This document shows positions 12,144-46,064 of a stretch of DNA of 64,000 nt, piece after piece. Below the pieces are notes generated by a model. That model did not search any database. It saw nothing but the letters and a program-made list of their open reading frames with translations, and was not told where the DNA came from. The translations under genes and the position numbers were made by a program. The number at the start of each line of letters is the position of its first letter. Within the stretch, counting starts at the first letter, position 1. Source of the stretch: Cichorium intybus (taxonomy: Eukaryota > Streptophyta > Magnoliopsida > Asterales > Asteraceae); assembly GCA_023525715.1 (NCBI GenBank), contig CM042015.1, forward strand, positions 83,421,250 through 83,485,249, read 5' to 3'.

Positions 12144-13338
12144 GTGTGTGTGTGTGTGCTTGCAAATGTTTCTTTTTACCAGAAAGCTTTCCGTGTGCAA
12201 AATCTCTTTTGTGATTAGCAAATTGTTCAATGTGATGATAGCTACTTTTGTGTGAAACTTTGAGCTTCAATATCTGGTAAGCTCATCATCATCTATTATT
12301 TTGAATGATATCTTCTAATTTAGTTGTTCGGTATCTACTCTTACAACAACATACAGTAACAGCTTGTAATCCTTTAAGTTCTTGACACAATGGCTTTTTG
12401 ATCAATCAAATTTCTAGTTTTCTAATGAAAATTCGAACGAATTTTTGGGGTTTATGGCTTACGTTTAAATGCTTTGGTTGGTGATCTTTGGTACCAGTTT
12501 CCCTATTTTTTTCTTAATCTTTTTCAGTGAATAGTCACAACTAAAAGATGGCTGGTGCGCTTCTTTTTATAATGAAATGCTGGTTCATTTTGTCAATTAC
12601 TACTTTGCTTTGGAAAGTGATTCAACTATGTAAAGTAGGATCATTGTTTTTAGGCTAAATGCAAAAGTGACAACGTACTTGATCTATCTATATATTGTGG
12701 CATTAAACCTTTATTTCTTTCTACTATATCAGTGTATTTTCAATAAATTTTTAAACATTTTATTTTAAAATTTTACATGGTGTATTATACTTTTAATTTT
12801 TACTTCTTATTAGCACATTATATTTTGAAAAATATATTCAATTATAGCCATGATAATGATTTTGTATTTGGAGAGGATTATGGATAGATTTGTCAAAACT
12901 AAAATTCGGTGGTAGTAAGAAACAAAAGTACGATGCTGTAATAAACAAACCAACGAACGTAAGTTACTATTTCTTGCATATAACACTTGTTTTTAATCCA
13001 TTAAAAAGGGTGAGACTCAAAGTGTTAAACAAGGGTGATAGGCTCTTTATTGTAGATTTCCCTTAATTTCACAATTTAATACTGACTTTCACAAGTTCAA
13101 TCAAAAGTACGTTCTTTCAAGAATGGATATTCCATCGTGCACAACGAACTTGTTTTTTTGATTCCGATATAGTGAACCATTGTATTTATTCGTCGATTTT
13201 ATTGTCCCAAACACTAGCTAAATATAAAATACAAATGTTTAGGTTATTTTTTATGTTTGTTACTCACTTTTTTTTATCTTCATAAGATATATCCAAACAG
13301 GAATCTAAACTAGCCTGTAAGAAGGTCTAGGAGAAACA
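12000..13338 (+). promoter_or_regulatory. Presumed 5' UTR exon, leader intron and CT/GT repeat of the callose synthase gene
   Basis: A (CT)n run at 12083-12134 followed by (TG)n to 12158 precedes a donor-like ATCTG|GTAAGC at 12276/12277. An acceptor AAACAG|GAATC at 13300/13301 lies 38 bases before the start codon. This fits a UTR exon ending at 12276 and a leader intron 12277-13300, which itself contains a MITE copy at 12652-12990. The transcription start is not determined; pyrimidine-rich leaders are common in plant genes. Confidence 0.5.
12652..12990. mobile_element. Copy of the TGCAAGAAATAGCAAC MITE family (leader intron)
   Basis: The left end AGGCTAAATGCAAAAGTGACAAC and right end GTTACTATTTCTTGCATATAAC are inverted and match the tips of the copies in the introns downstream; the interior has the same alternating TACTTT and AAAGTA phrases. 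Confidence 0.7.
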
Positions 13339-34136
<20,798 letters not shown>

Positions 34137-34882
34137 CTTTTCGTTCTTTAGCTTAACCATTTATCATTCATGTTTGTGTATGTATGTTATTACAAGCATG
34201 GGATCACCATACATCTATATATACTACTAATCTATATTGATTATTAGAGGTAGATTTAGAAGAAACTCGCTGAATATATGTAGATTGTGATGGTGTAGTA
34301 AGATATATATGGTTTTGTTTACTTTTTTAGATAGGTCGTTGATCCTATAAGAACTCCATAGTTAAGGGTGTTGATGCTTCCTCTGCTTCCAAAATGCATT
34401 TTAAATAAAACTAAAGACAGTAGATCCCATCAGAACTCTGCACTTAAATGCAAACCCACAACTACGAAAATTCAAGAGGTGGGTGGCTTGGGGTCAACCG
34501 GTCAACTCCCACAATACAAATGGTGGACAAATTCTTCTTAGAATATAATTTATAATAAGCATTAAAATTATTGATTAAAAACTTATTACAAGCATTTGAC
34601 ATTGAAAAAAACATATTACTTTTGGTAAAGTATGATATAATTTATTATTTTATAAATGTTATAAATATTGATTTTGAAAGACAATTTTGGCATGATGATG
34701 TTAATTACATCAAAATTATAGGACTAGTCCTTGTGAGCAACTCTAATGAAGCTTTTCCTATGTTTTTGTAACTTTGTCTTCATAACAACTTGGAACAAAA
34801 TGTCAAGTTACATACTATGGAAGCTAAAATGCAATCCGAGTTTAATCACATTACAATTAAATACATGAAAAAGCATGACTAG
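34137..34882. other. 3' UTR of callose synthase and convergent intergenic gap
   Basis: The stop codon is followed by AT-rich sequence with a polyadenylation-like AATAAA near 34394. No coding sequence. The two neighbouring genes converge here. Confidence 0.5.
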
Positions 34883-36470
34883 TTATTTTTTAAAGAAAAG
34901 CAAACTGAAAAGACCAAAAACCCATGTCACGATGGATACTACGACCCAGAGTAGAAGGGCAAAAACGACAATGCCTGCCAAAATAGTAAGAAAAGGAGGT
35001 CCTTTGGCAGTCCCTGTATCGCTACCTGTAATTGCTTCCGTCTTCTTAATGGGTTCTTGTGAAGACTCGTTTGATGCATGTACCAAAGGCAACCTTTTTT
35101 GTGTCACCAATTTTGCACCATTCTTGAACCTGCCCAAATGGATGAAAGATTATGTTCATGCATAATTTCGAGTTTTTTAAGCTAAATTAAAAATTGGGTT
35201 TTTGAAAATGCATAAAAATTGGTTTATAAATCAAATCAAAAGGTTATAAAAATCAATTCACACCAAGTCAATTTACTGCAGGAAGGGCGTATCTTGAGAA
35301 AGAAGACATGAATACCCTCCTAATCAGTTTCTGGTGTTTAGGTAATCTGTTTCATACTAGCAGCAAAAAAATTGATTATCAAACAGTAGAGGAAAATTGC
35401 TTATATACCCTTATTTAACAAAGCCAGAATAATATCATAAAAGTCCTTAAATTTGTCAAAAATGTTCAGTTTTACCCTTGTATGCATTTTTGGTTAATTA
35501 AAACCCTTAAGTTTACCAGAAATGTTTGTTTTTACCATTTTCTGAATTTTTGGTTCATAAAAGCCCTTAAGTTTATTTTTGGTTCATTAAAACCTTAAGT
35601 TTAGCATAAATGTTCGGTTTTATCCGTTGACCAGCTAACATTTCTGCCAAACTTAAGTGTTTTAATGAACTAAAAATGCATAAAAGGGTAAAATCGAACA
35701 TTTCTGCTAAACTTAAGGTTTTAATGAACCAAAAACGCATAAATTGATAAAACTGAACATTTCTGCTAAACTTAAGGGTTCTAATGAACCAAAAATGCAT
35801 AAAAGGGTAAAACTGAACATTTCCGACAAACTTAAGGGCTTTTATGGAATTATCCCTTATTTTATCTATTAGTTCCTTCAATAATCAGAATTTGTCAAAT
35901 ATTCAGCACCATCCAAAAGCAAAAAGTTACAACTTCAAGAAAAAGCATATCCAAACACTACCTTAAGCACTGCATTGTATTACAGCTTGCAATCGAAACT
36001 TGAAAAGATGCCCAAATAGTTCAATTTTCCATATCATTACTAATTTTAATTCCAGATTCAAAGAACCGGATTTGTAAGGATCGTTATGGTGTTAACCAGA
36101 GGAGTACCAGTTCTAATTTTACAGCTGGAACTGTATACTCCTGAACCCTAATTGCACTTTTGACAATGCAAATCCCACAAAAAAACGAAGAAGAATGCAC
36201 ATTATCAGCATTGCGATTTGCGAAACTTGTTGGAACACAATTAGGGCACTTAACACGAAGTTAATTTGCAAATGAAGTTAAAAGAGAAAGCAGCATCCAT
36301 GAGTTGATGATGAAATTAGAGAGGATAATTGAGATTGTAAAGGACCTGAAAATTGAAGCCGAGTGGAGACTGAGGGACGAAGTGTTGGCTAGTGAACTGG
36401 AAACTTGATGAAACCCTAGTTTGATAGAATGAGCTGGACGAACATTGCAGCAGACGGAAACGGATGCCAT
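34883..36470 (-). CDS. Small membrane protein, probably plastid-targeted, two exons
   Basis: I do not recognise the family. The gene has exon 1 at 36346-36470 and exon 2 at 34883-35129; the donor CAG|GTCC and acceptor GGGCAG|G join in frame to 123 codons. The start is MASVSVCC; an in-frame TTG codon upstream is not a start. Residues 1-45 are rich in Ser, Ala and hydroxylated residues with almost no acids, like a chloroplast transit peptide. A polar linker with Ser, Glu and Lys follows. Residues 90-115 form one strong membrane segment (FLTILAGIVVFALLLWVVVS) followed by a second hydrophobic stretch and a Lys-Lys end. Intron 35130-36345 contains a foldback repeat. The gene is convergent with callose synthase, no functional link implied. 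Expressed status is inferred from clean splicing and frame. Confidence 0.72.
35428..35853. repeat. Foldback with internal tandem repeats in the intron of the small membrane protein gene
   Basis: A phrase of about 60 bases (AAACTTAAGGGTT...AATGAACC...AAAATGCATAAAAGGG...GAACATTTCTGC) occurs several times in both orientations, and the outer ends ATCATAAAAGTCCTTAA and TTAAGGGCTTTTATGG are inverted. A target duplication could not be defined. Confidence 0.75.
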
Positions 36471-36660
36471 CGTCGATCCCAACCTATCTGTCTCTCTCTT
36501 GGCTTCGTTTCATGAAAATAAATAAATGGCCATATTCCATACCACAAACCCCAAATGGTGAGGTTCCCAATCACAAATTGCAGAATTACTTTGTCATGAC
36601 ATAAGGTTTTTTCTATAAAAAAGAAAAATATTAGTTAATTATTGAAACGACACTATTTTA

Positions 36661-38177
36661 GAAAATTGCAAATTGGTCCTTGTGGTTTGCCAAAATGGCC
36701 AGATTTGGTCCAAAATCGGTTTGACTAGCACCTAGGGTCCCAAAATGTTGCATTTGTTGCGGGTTTGGTCCAAATCTCTTTAAAATTTCTTAAAATGACA
36801 GATTTACCCTTATATTTTCTTTTTTCTGTTTTTTAATTCATTTTATGATTTGATGATTTAAAAGAAAAAACAAAACAATTAATAAAAAACCCCATACCCC
36901 CAAGTGTCCCCCATCCTCTCTCCCATCTCTCTCTTTCTCTCTCACATTTCTCTTCTTTCTCTCTATCTCTTTATCTCTCTCATAAAGAACCAGACGAGAG
37001 GATCTCTCTGACTTCTCCTCCTTCAGCTACCACAACCGCCTCCAAACTTCGATTGAATGGGAACGACAGAGGAAATGAAAGATACCATCGGAGCAGTGTG
37101 CTAACGTCGTTCAAATCAAAGCTGTTGATCTCTTCTCTCCAACCTTCGATCTCTTCTCTCCAACAACCGCCTCCAAACTCCGATTGACTTCGACGAGAGA
37201 CTGACGAACCAAGAGACTGATGATCTCTTCTCTCCAAACTTCGATCTACAAACGATGTTGAGGGTTTAGAACTGCCAACGATTTATGAGGATGGATTCAG
37301 ACGGTGGCGGCGGCGGTGTTCAGACCTGCAAACAACGCCAGCATTCAACGGATGAAGGGTTCTGGTGCGATGGCGACGGTAACCGTGGTGGGTTCTGGTG
37401 CTGGTTGCGTCAGGCAAGGTCGTGGGTTCCGATGACGAAGACAACTGGTTCACACTCGGCCGGAGGTGGTTGGTTCTGATGATGGGTCCGATAATTGTGG
37501 CGTCTAAGGTTTGGATGCCATGTGAATGCAGATGCAACAAATGTGTGTTTATCTGGTTCAGTTCATTAATGTATGTATGTGTGTATTTAATCAGGAAGGA
37601 GAGACACGAGGAGTGGCTACTGTAATTTTGCTTGAAGAGATTTCTGGAAACAAACTTATCATCGAGAAGCACCCGACAAATTTCGAAATAGAGGTGGATC
37701 AAGAAAGTTGCAGGTTTTCTAGGTTTTGCTTTAATTCTGTGTTTTTTATCGTCTGTAATAGAATGATCAACAAAGTTGCAGGTTTGCAAGATGATTAAGT
37801 TTTCTTCTCTTTTTGTTTTTAGATTGTGAATCGGTGGAGATTGTTTGCTAATTCTTTTTGAATTTTGATTTGAATGTTGTGATTGTAAATCGGGTAGGAG
37901 AGGGAGAAAGGAGATGAGAGAGAGAGAGGAGGGACGGGTGGGGGTGGGAATGGGTTTTTTTTTAATTTTTTATTTAAATCAAAAGGCAGAAAATAAATTA
38001 AAAGAAAACGAAAAAGAAAAAAATAAGGGTAAAATAGTCTTTCTAAGTATTTTTTTTTTAAATTTGGACCAAAATCGCAACAAATACAACATTTTTGGAC
38101 CTTAGATGCTAGTAAAACCCATTTTGGACCAAACCTGGCCATTTTGGCAAACCACAGGGACCAATTTTGTAATTTCC
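36661..38177. mobile_element. MULE with gene-like interior (possible Pack-MULE)
   Basis: Inverted ends share TTGGTCC then TGTGGTTTGCCAAAATGGCC and continue for about 130 bases on each side. The interior changes from CT-rich (36900-36990) to GC-richer, codon-like sequence (37000-37720), then GA-rich. A stretch at 37596-37707 between AG and GT signals reads open as an exon-like piece (ETRGVATVILLEEIS, then NKLIIEKHPTNFEIE) that I cannot assign. No transposase. Target duplication not resolved. Confidence 0.7.
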
Positions 38178-40001
38178 TCTTTTTTTTATTGCAGGGGCTT
38201 TGTTATAAAAATTTTTAAATTTTTTTTTGAAATGTTTTGTTTTATCTTTCTATAAATTTTATGTCCAATTAAAGTCTAAACTTTACAATTTTTTTTCGTA
38301 ACATAAAAGTCCTTAAGGTGTAATTTTTTTTTAATGTTTTTACCTTAAATGTGTGTGTATTAGCAATTGTTGATACTCATGATGATGTTATGCACCACCA
38401 TTAATTTTGTGTTGAATAGATGATATTACAACACTTTTAATTACGTGTTGCAGAATCTGATCACATGCAAACGTCAAAAGTGCTGTTTTTTTATGGATCC
38501 GGTAACACATTGCTTCTATTATACGTATGTTTCTGATGTGTTAGTTGTTGAGTTTTGTAAATATTTTGTACGATGTGTGTTGTTTATTTTTTCCTGAAAG
38601 TGTAGGAGCAAAAATTCGCAGGCTTATGAGAAAATAAGATCGTTTAAAAGATGTTATGAGAGTTAGACAATATTTTATTGATCGCGAAAAGGCAATGTAT
38701 CCGTTACAATTTTCCTGATGCGTGGCAGGAAATTTAGAAAAATTATTTATAATGTATTATTTTACATATATTGTGATATTAAGTGACTTGGTATAAATTT
38801 TAGACATTTAAAACTAAAATCATTACAGACCATATGCCAATTAAAACTACATCCACAGAGTGCATTCCGGAGTGGCTATTCTGGATTCCAAAAGGCCCGT
38901 TCCGGACGCGGTTTTATATAAATTACATGTTGGGACAACTATCCCCATAACTTACTATATGAAAATAATGGTTATGGGCTCTTGATCTCGTTGAATGACT
39001 TAAGCTTCCAAAGTAACATAGATAGACAAATAGATGTACCCTTTTCGTAGATGTGGGCATGGTATGAAAACAAAGTTTGTAGTTTCTTGTAGTGATAACA
39101 ACCTATGGTGCATTACTTTGGATGTCCATGTTTTTCCAAATAACTATGCAAATTGTAGGTATTTTGAGTAGTATGATGAAGAACCACATTAAAATTGGTA
39201 CAAAGAGAAATTCTTTGAAATACAGACCAACTGAGTAATATGACTAAGCAACATCCTCCTGAATCCAGTCTGCAAACATCATTTGAAGCACATAATAGTC
39301 TGGTGTTTATGAATAGAATTTTGATTCTTTTGTGTGTGGCTTTCACCATTTTTAGTCTTTTGCTTGTTATACTATTTTTAAGACTAATCACGTCTAACAT
39401 TGCCATTTTTAGTCTTTTGCTTGTTATATTCTTTCAATCGTTTTGTATTGTTATGGTATGATGTTTGAAAATGAAAGTACTGTCATTCATGCAAATCATA
39501 ACAAGTTGCATACTAGGGTTCAAGATATATTACATATTAACGTGTCTAAAATAGAAAAGAGTGCTTGAGAATTGCGCAACTTCCAGCTGAGCAGTCTCTA
39601 TATAAACTTCAAATTGTTTTCCATGTAGCTTTCAATTAACGCCATGATAGTACCAACCACTACAACCTTTCTCCCGAAGTGTTTAATTTAACCCACATGC
39701 TTTATCGATTCTTTCTATTGAGTTAAGGAACTCTTGTACATTTATAAAAATTCTAATAAAGAGTATTTGCATTTTGTAAACAAAATCACTAACTTTATAT
39801 TCTCCTAAGTTTCTGAAGCGTGGTAATGGAATCTCAATTTCTTCTAATTTTTCTTGTACACGTTTAAAATCTCAAATGAATTCCACGGTAGTGTAGTCAA
39901 CAACACCCCATTGTCAAGCCTCAATGCACATCACTTCTGATTGTATTGGCAGAAGTAAAAGCAATAGTAGAATTTGAAGACTATATATGATAAAAAGTAA
40001 A

Positions 40002-40049
<48 letters not shown>

Positions 40050-40540
40050 CTAAAATAATTAACTTTATAAAACGTTTACAAGTTCGTGGAGTTATCAATA
40101 TCGAAAAACATCAAACACTAGTCTAATATAATAACATTATCAAGGCTTGACCCACTCCCATATTTGAGAGTTCTATCTACTTTCAGTTTCAATGTTAACA
40201 GTCTCTTTGATTTCCCCCTTACTTTCATTGTGGTTTGGTGGGTGTAGGTTTCTTTTTATTTCCACAACCGGTGTTTGTCTCTGCACAAAAAATAAATACA
40301 TTTGTTTAGCATCATAAATTGTGATTATAGTAGATGCATTTAAAGATCACTTACCGTAAATTTATCTAATTGTGAAAGTTTTAGTAGATGTGCTATTATC
40401 TCCCCATTTGTAAAATCCATCTTTTAAGCAAACACTCATGCAAATTGATCGAGCGCACTTTCGAACTAATTCGAAATAATGCTTCGGATTTGAGATTGAT
40501 TTGGAAAATTTGGTTGTATGTAAGTCACGCATACTTATGC
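38178..40540. other. Intergenic region, mostly unrecognised
   Basis: AT-rich, with a (TA)n tract at 40004-40048. The minus strand of 39600-39960 looks weakly coding (described separately). Nothing else identified. Confidence 0.4.
39600..39960 (-). pseudogene. Degenerate coding-like fragment, unrecognised
   Basis: One minus-strand frame reads about 100 codons of protein-like sequence (for example VQEKLEEIEIPLPRFRNLGE and KVSDFVYKMQILF) interrupted by two or more stops. I cannot place it in a family. It could be a decayed transposase or host gene fragment. Confidence 0.35.
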
Positions 40541-40805
40541 AAAAATTAAGAGAAAACTGCAAAAATGGTCCATGTGGTTTGCTGTTTTTTGTGGTTCTGG
40601 CCCAAACCTTTGCATTTTTGTATGAATGGTCCTTTTTCAGAGGTTTCTTTGTGGAATTGGTCCCTGGCTAAACTGAAATGTCTATTTTACCATTTTAGTT
40701 TATTTTTCTATTATTTTTAATCATTTATTAACTTTAAATAAATAAAAAGAAATTAAATCCCACCCCCTCCCCCACCAGACCCCACCCTCTCTCTATCTCT
40801 CTCAT

Positions 40806-40901
<96 letters not shown>

Positions 40902-41884
40902 GCTCTCTCTCTCTCTCTCTCTCTATACCATTATTAAACTAGAGGCATCATCGCAACAATGGCGACCAAATATTTGAAATCCAAGAAACCCCCAGCAACT
41001 CCATCACCACCATCATCAAGTTCTTCATCTCTTTCTTCCTATCTCGCTATGATTGAACTCAAACAAAGAATCTTGACTTCCCTCTCAAAGCTCTCCGATA
41101 GAGACACCCACCAGTAGATTGTATCGGAGGGGAGAGCGATTAGTTAGACAACGAAGGCTCCTTCAAGCTTTGATTGAAAGCCACAGGTAGGAAAATCAGG
41201 TGCCGAAACGTAAATGTGGCGGAGCAATTTCTACAGACAGAAGAAAAACCGACAAATTGAGGCGCAAATTGGAGGGGAGAGCAATCAGAGAGACAACGAA
41301 GACTAAGGTTGTAATCATCTGTAAACTTCTAACAACAACAAATATTCGATCAAGTCACCATGGGTATGTCTTAGTTCTTTAAATAATATTACCCACTCAT
41401 GTAGTTGAAATTTGCTTAATAATTTAATGGATTAATCTGTCGGTTGTCTCGTGCATCATTAAGATAGCGAAAGGTCTCACTTTCTCAGTTACTTACAATA
41501 TCTAGATATAGTTTTTCAAAAAAAACTAAAGAGTTTCAAGGAGCTTTAAATCATATACGTATCAAACACTCGACAGTTTTTTTAAAACACTATCTTTCGC
41601 AGTGAATAGGGAAGGAGAAAGAAGGCGATGAAGAAATGAGGGTGAAGAAGATGAAGAGAAAATGGAGAAATAAGAGTTTAATAATAATATCATCATGGAA
41701 TCAAGAATATGCAGTGAATACGGAAGGAGAAAGAAATGATGCAGAAAGTATGAACTGTATGAAATGGAACAAAAGAAATACATAGGCTTTGAACAAGGTG
41801 ATCATCGACTCGCAGGTCGCAGCAGACGGACTTGTGGGTTCATTTTCCAAGAGCAAGAAAGGAAAGAACGAAGAGGAAGCATAC

Positions 41885-41920
<36 letters not shown>

Positions 41921-42247
41921 GGTAGAGAAGAGAGGCGACGGTGGTGGAGATGGGTTTCTTGGTTATGGTGGCGGTTGGTTTTAATCGAAAGAGAAAGGAA
42001 GATATGAAAGAGAGATAGGGGTGGGGGAATTTAATTTGTTTTTTTATTTATTAAAATCAATAAATAAGTAAAAATAATAGAAAAAAGAAATTAAAAGGGT
42101 AAAATAGACATTTTAGTTTGGTCAGGGACCAATTCCACAAAGAAACCTATAAAAGAGGACCATCCATACAAAAACGCAAAGTTTGGGCCAGAACCATAAA
42201 AAACAGCAAACCACAGGGACCATTTTTGCAGTTTTCTCAAAAATTAA
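40541..42247. mobile_element. Pack-MULE with 9-bp TSD, carrying a TORTIFOLIA1-like exon
   Basis: AAAAATTAA flanks the element at 40541-40549 and 42239-42247. The ends GAGAAAACTGCAAAAATGG and CCATTTTTGCAGTTTTCTC are perfect inverse complements, and inverted similarity (GGTTTGCTGTTTTTTG, TTTCTTTGTGGAATTGGTCC) continues for more than 150 bases. The interior has a long CT-rich run (40788-40923), a host-gene-like exon, and a GA-rich run (41891-41920). No transposase is seen, so it moves in trans if at all. Confidence 0.92.
40959..41117 (+). pseudogene. Captured first-exon fragment of a TORTIFOLIA1/SPIRAL2-like gene
   Basis: The frame starts ATG and reads 52 codons: a Ser/Pro-rich leader (MATKYLKSKKPPATPSPP) then SLSSYLAMIELKQRILTSLS and KLSDRDTHQ, then TAG. 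The ELKQRI-SLSKLSDRDTHQ block is the conserved start of the TORTIFOLIA1-like microtubule-associated proteins, which continue from there into HEAT-like repeats. Here the match stops at DTHQ, so only the 5' end of a host gene was copied into the MULE. It cannot make the full protein. Assignment is by recall of the family. Confidence 0.8.
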
Positions 42248-42577
42248 AGAACACTGAACTACTGCACACACACTCATACTTAGGTAAAATTAAAGAACAC
42301 TAAATGACTGCACAAACGACAAGCAATAAAATCTTACTATACACACCGCATAGTCCATTTCAGACTGGCCGATGTATTCCAGACTGTTCTTCGTATTTCA
42401 GACTAGGGTTTCTATTTTAGACATGTTCTTTAGGTTGCTTGAGATTGTTTAAGCAATGTAAACATCGTCAAAAGGCCTAGTAAAGAAGCTAACAATAACA
42501 AAAATGGGAATCAGACCTTGAAATAAAAAACTTTCTCCTTGAAATAAAAAACTCTCTGGAGTTGTTCATCATATTTC
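42248..42577. other. Spacer between Pack-MULE and organelle-derived DNA
   Basis: Contains a 22-base phrase CTTGAAATAAAAAACT repeated at 42517 and 42539 and TTCAGACT/TTCCAGACT repeats near 42360-42410. No gene. Confidence 0.4.
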
Positions 42578-42760
42578 AAAGCAAGTGTTAAAGATTAAAA
42601 ATTGATATTATATTCCTGACTATGAAACCAAGGATACTGATATTTTGACAGCATTTCAAGTAACTCTTCAACCAGGAGTTCTGCCTGAAGAAAGAGGCCA
42701 TAGCAGCTGTTGAATCTTCTACATGTACATGGACAAATGTATGGATCAATTGACTTATGA
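42578..42760 (+). pseudogene. rbcL: rbcL fragment of organelle origin
   Basis: The stretch reads the N-terminal part of Rubisco large subunit: AAGCAAGTGTT, then PDYETKDTDIL-AF-VT-QPGV-PEE, and in a shifted frame AAVESST-TWTNVW. An internal deletion near 42590, a frameshift near 42697 and later stops show it is not functional. Plastid rbcL pieces are often carried in plant mitochondrial DNA, so it may have reached the nucleus with the flanking sequence. Confidence 0.88.
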
Positions 42761-43395
42761 GCCTTCGAAGCGAAAAGCTTTAGTGTGAAATTACAGTTAT
42801 ATTGGACCGACTATGTCTTTTATCGGTTCTCTAGCATGCAAGTTCATTCAACCCATCCCTTTTTCCTATCATTTGTTGGTCGTTTCGACGGGCGGCTCCA
42901 CCGTCTGACCCCTTTATACTAGTTTGCTGCTAGGAATCCCTTTAGTCGAATCCATAATCCATAGAAGTCCCGATAGATGTTTACTGACATGGCTTTTAGT
43001 TGCAGATGCCCATGCTTTGATTCGAAAGCTCTAGCCAGTGATGAATCCCCACAAAAGAGAAGACTATTGAATTCCTCCTCCCTTTAGTCTAGTTTGAACC
43101 TATCCCAACAACGATTTCTGGATAGCCATTTTTGTCGGTCCGAGTTTAATTCGTACACATAAAAACATGAAGCTAAACTGGACCGTCGGATCGAGGCTTC
43201 TTCTCTTCCAAAATAACTTGAGAACTTCTAAATCAATTTTTTGTTTATGATTTTTTGCAATAGTCCGAAAAAGCGTGCGGGCCGAAGGTAAGTCTCATTT
43301 ATATAAGAAGATACCACAAGTTTTTATAGGCCCGAACCACCTATCTAGGATTCCATGGCCATTTTTCAAATAATTAAGCAAGTTGGGTATTTCTG
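42761..43395. other. Probable mitochondrial DNA insertion (NUMT)
   Basis: Composition jumps to a more balanced base content than the surroundings and the text (for example TTTCGACGGGCGGCTCCACC and GGACCGTCGGATCGAGGC) has the style of plant mitochondrial non-coding DNA. It directly adjoins the rbcL piece. I cannot name a mitochondrial gene here; identification is by impression and needs alignment. Confidence 0.4.
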
Positions 43396-43639
43396 CTAAT
43401 CTTTTCTTTCTCTTCTAATAAAAGAAACCTAAAATGCCACATGTCAAATTTTTAAATGAATACTTTAACACGTGTCATCTTATAGAGCTCTTTCTTTTTC
43501 ATTTCCCGCCTAAAGCATTTCGTCTACTCTATCACCTTTAATTTCGGCTGAAATTATGGAATTAAATTTCAATAAATCTCAATTAGGGGTCAATTAAATC
43601 TCAATAAATCATAACAATAGCAAGACTAATCTACCAATT

Positions 43640-44055
43640 CGACTGATCCATTACCAAAAACCCTAATCTTTCTCACCACCACCGGCTCCAACACCACCAT
43701 CGAAATTGAAGCGCAAATCCTCTAAATCTCAGCATATCCCCTTCAAATCCATCTTTCGCCTCCTCCGTCTCTCTTTCTTTCTCTGTAGATTGTATATACA
43801 CTCATGTTGCATCATTGCTATGGAAGAAATACATCTACTGATCTACAGACCCACCATAGCTTTCGTCGGAACTTCGCCAGAACTCCGAGCTCTTGATATT
43901 TTTCGACCGAAGGTAAATTTCATAGACTTTTCGGTTGTTTTTATCCACTTTATTGGTTGCTTTTCATCCATTTTGAGGTTTTGGTTTTGGTTTTTGTTTG
44001 TATCACTTCCCAGTTTCCCCATTTACTTCATCAATCACTTTCATCTTCTCCCCCG
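43640..44055 (+). other. Exon-like captured sequence inside the Helitron
   Basis: After a CT-rich leader an ATG at 43820 opens a frame (MEEIHLLIYRPTIAFVGTSP, then ELRALDIFRPK) ending at a donor-like AAG|GTAAAT at 43911/43912. Sequence and composition look like a gene 5' end. I do not recognise it; Helitrons often capture such pieces. Confidence 0.4.
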
Positions 44056-45726
<1,671 letters not shown>

Positions 45727-45974
45727 TGTTGGAATCCTAAGTGTCAAGTAGATACTTTTGATCCACCAACCAATTGTCAAGTGGACAATTAATATCTAGA
45801 TATTAGTAAGCAAGTGGATTTCTATGTGATATATATTCAGTGCATTACCGAGAGGGTAACACACACCAACACATAGCAATATACACACATATATGTAATT
45901 GGTTTTTGAGTGATATTTCCAATTAATCAAAGAGTTATTTTGATATATTTGTGTTTATACAATATTTATCTTGA
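45727..45974 (+). repeat. 5' LTR of the copia element
   Basis: Starts TGTTGGAATCCTAAG, ends TTTATCTTGA. Compared with the 3' copy it differs at two sites (near 45782 and 45818). Confidence 0.93.
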
Positions 45975-46064
45975 ATTGGTATCAGAGCTTATCAAATATT
46001 CAGATTTTTCTTGAAGCCGTGAGTTTCTTACCGTGTCCGTGTGAAGAAACTTGAACATCTGAAG

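Noticed and set aside
36471..36482. Upstream start extending the small membrane protein by four residues
   Set aside because: The codon is TTG; the first ATG is at 36470.
37283..37789. 168-codon minus-strand open frame
   Set aside because: It lies within a MULE, overlaps open frames on the plus strand and has no recognisable domain.
46041..46064. Earlier start for copia gag
   Set aside because: The codon is GTG; the first ATG in frame is at 46065, which suits gag proteins of related elements.
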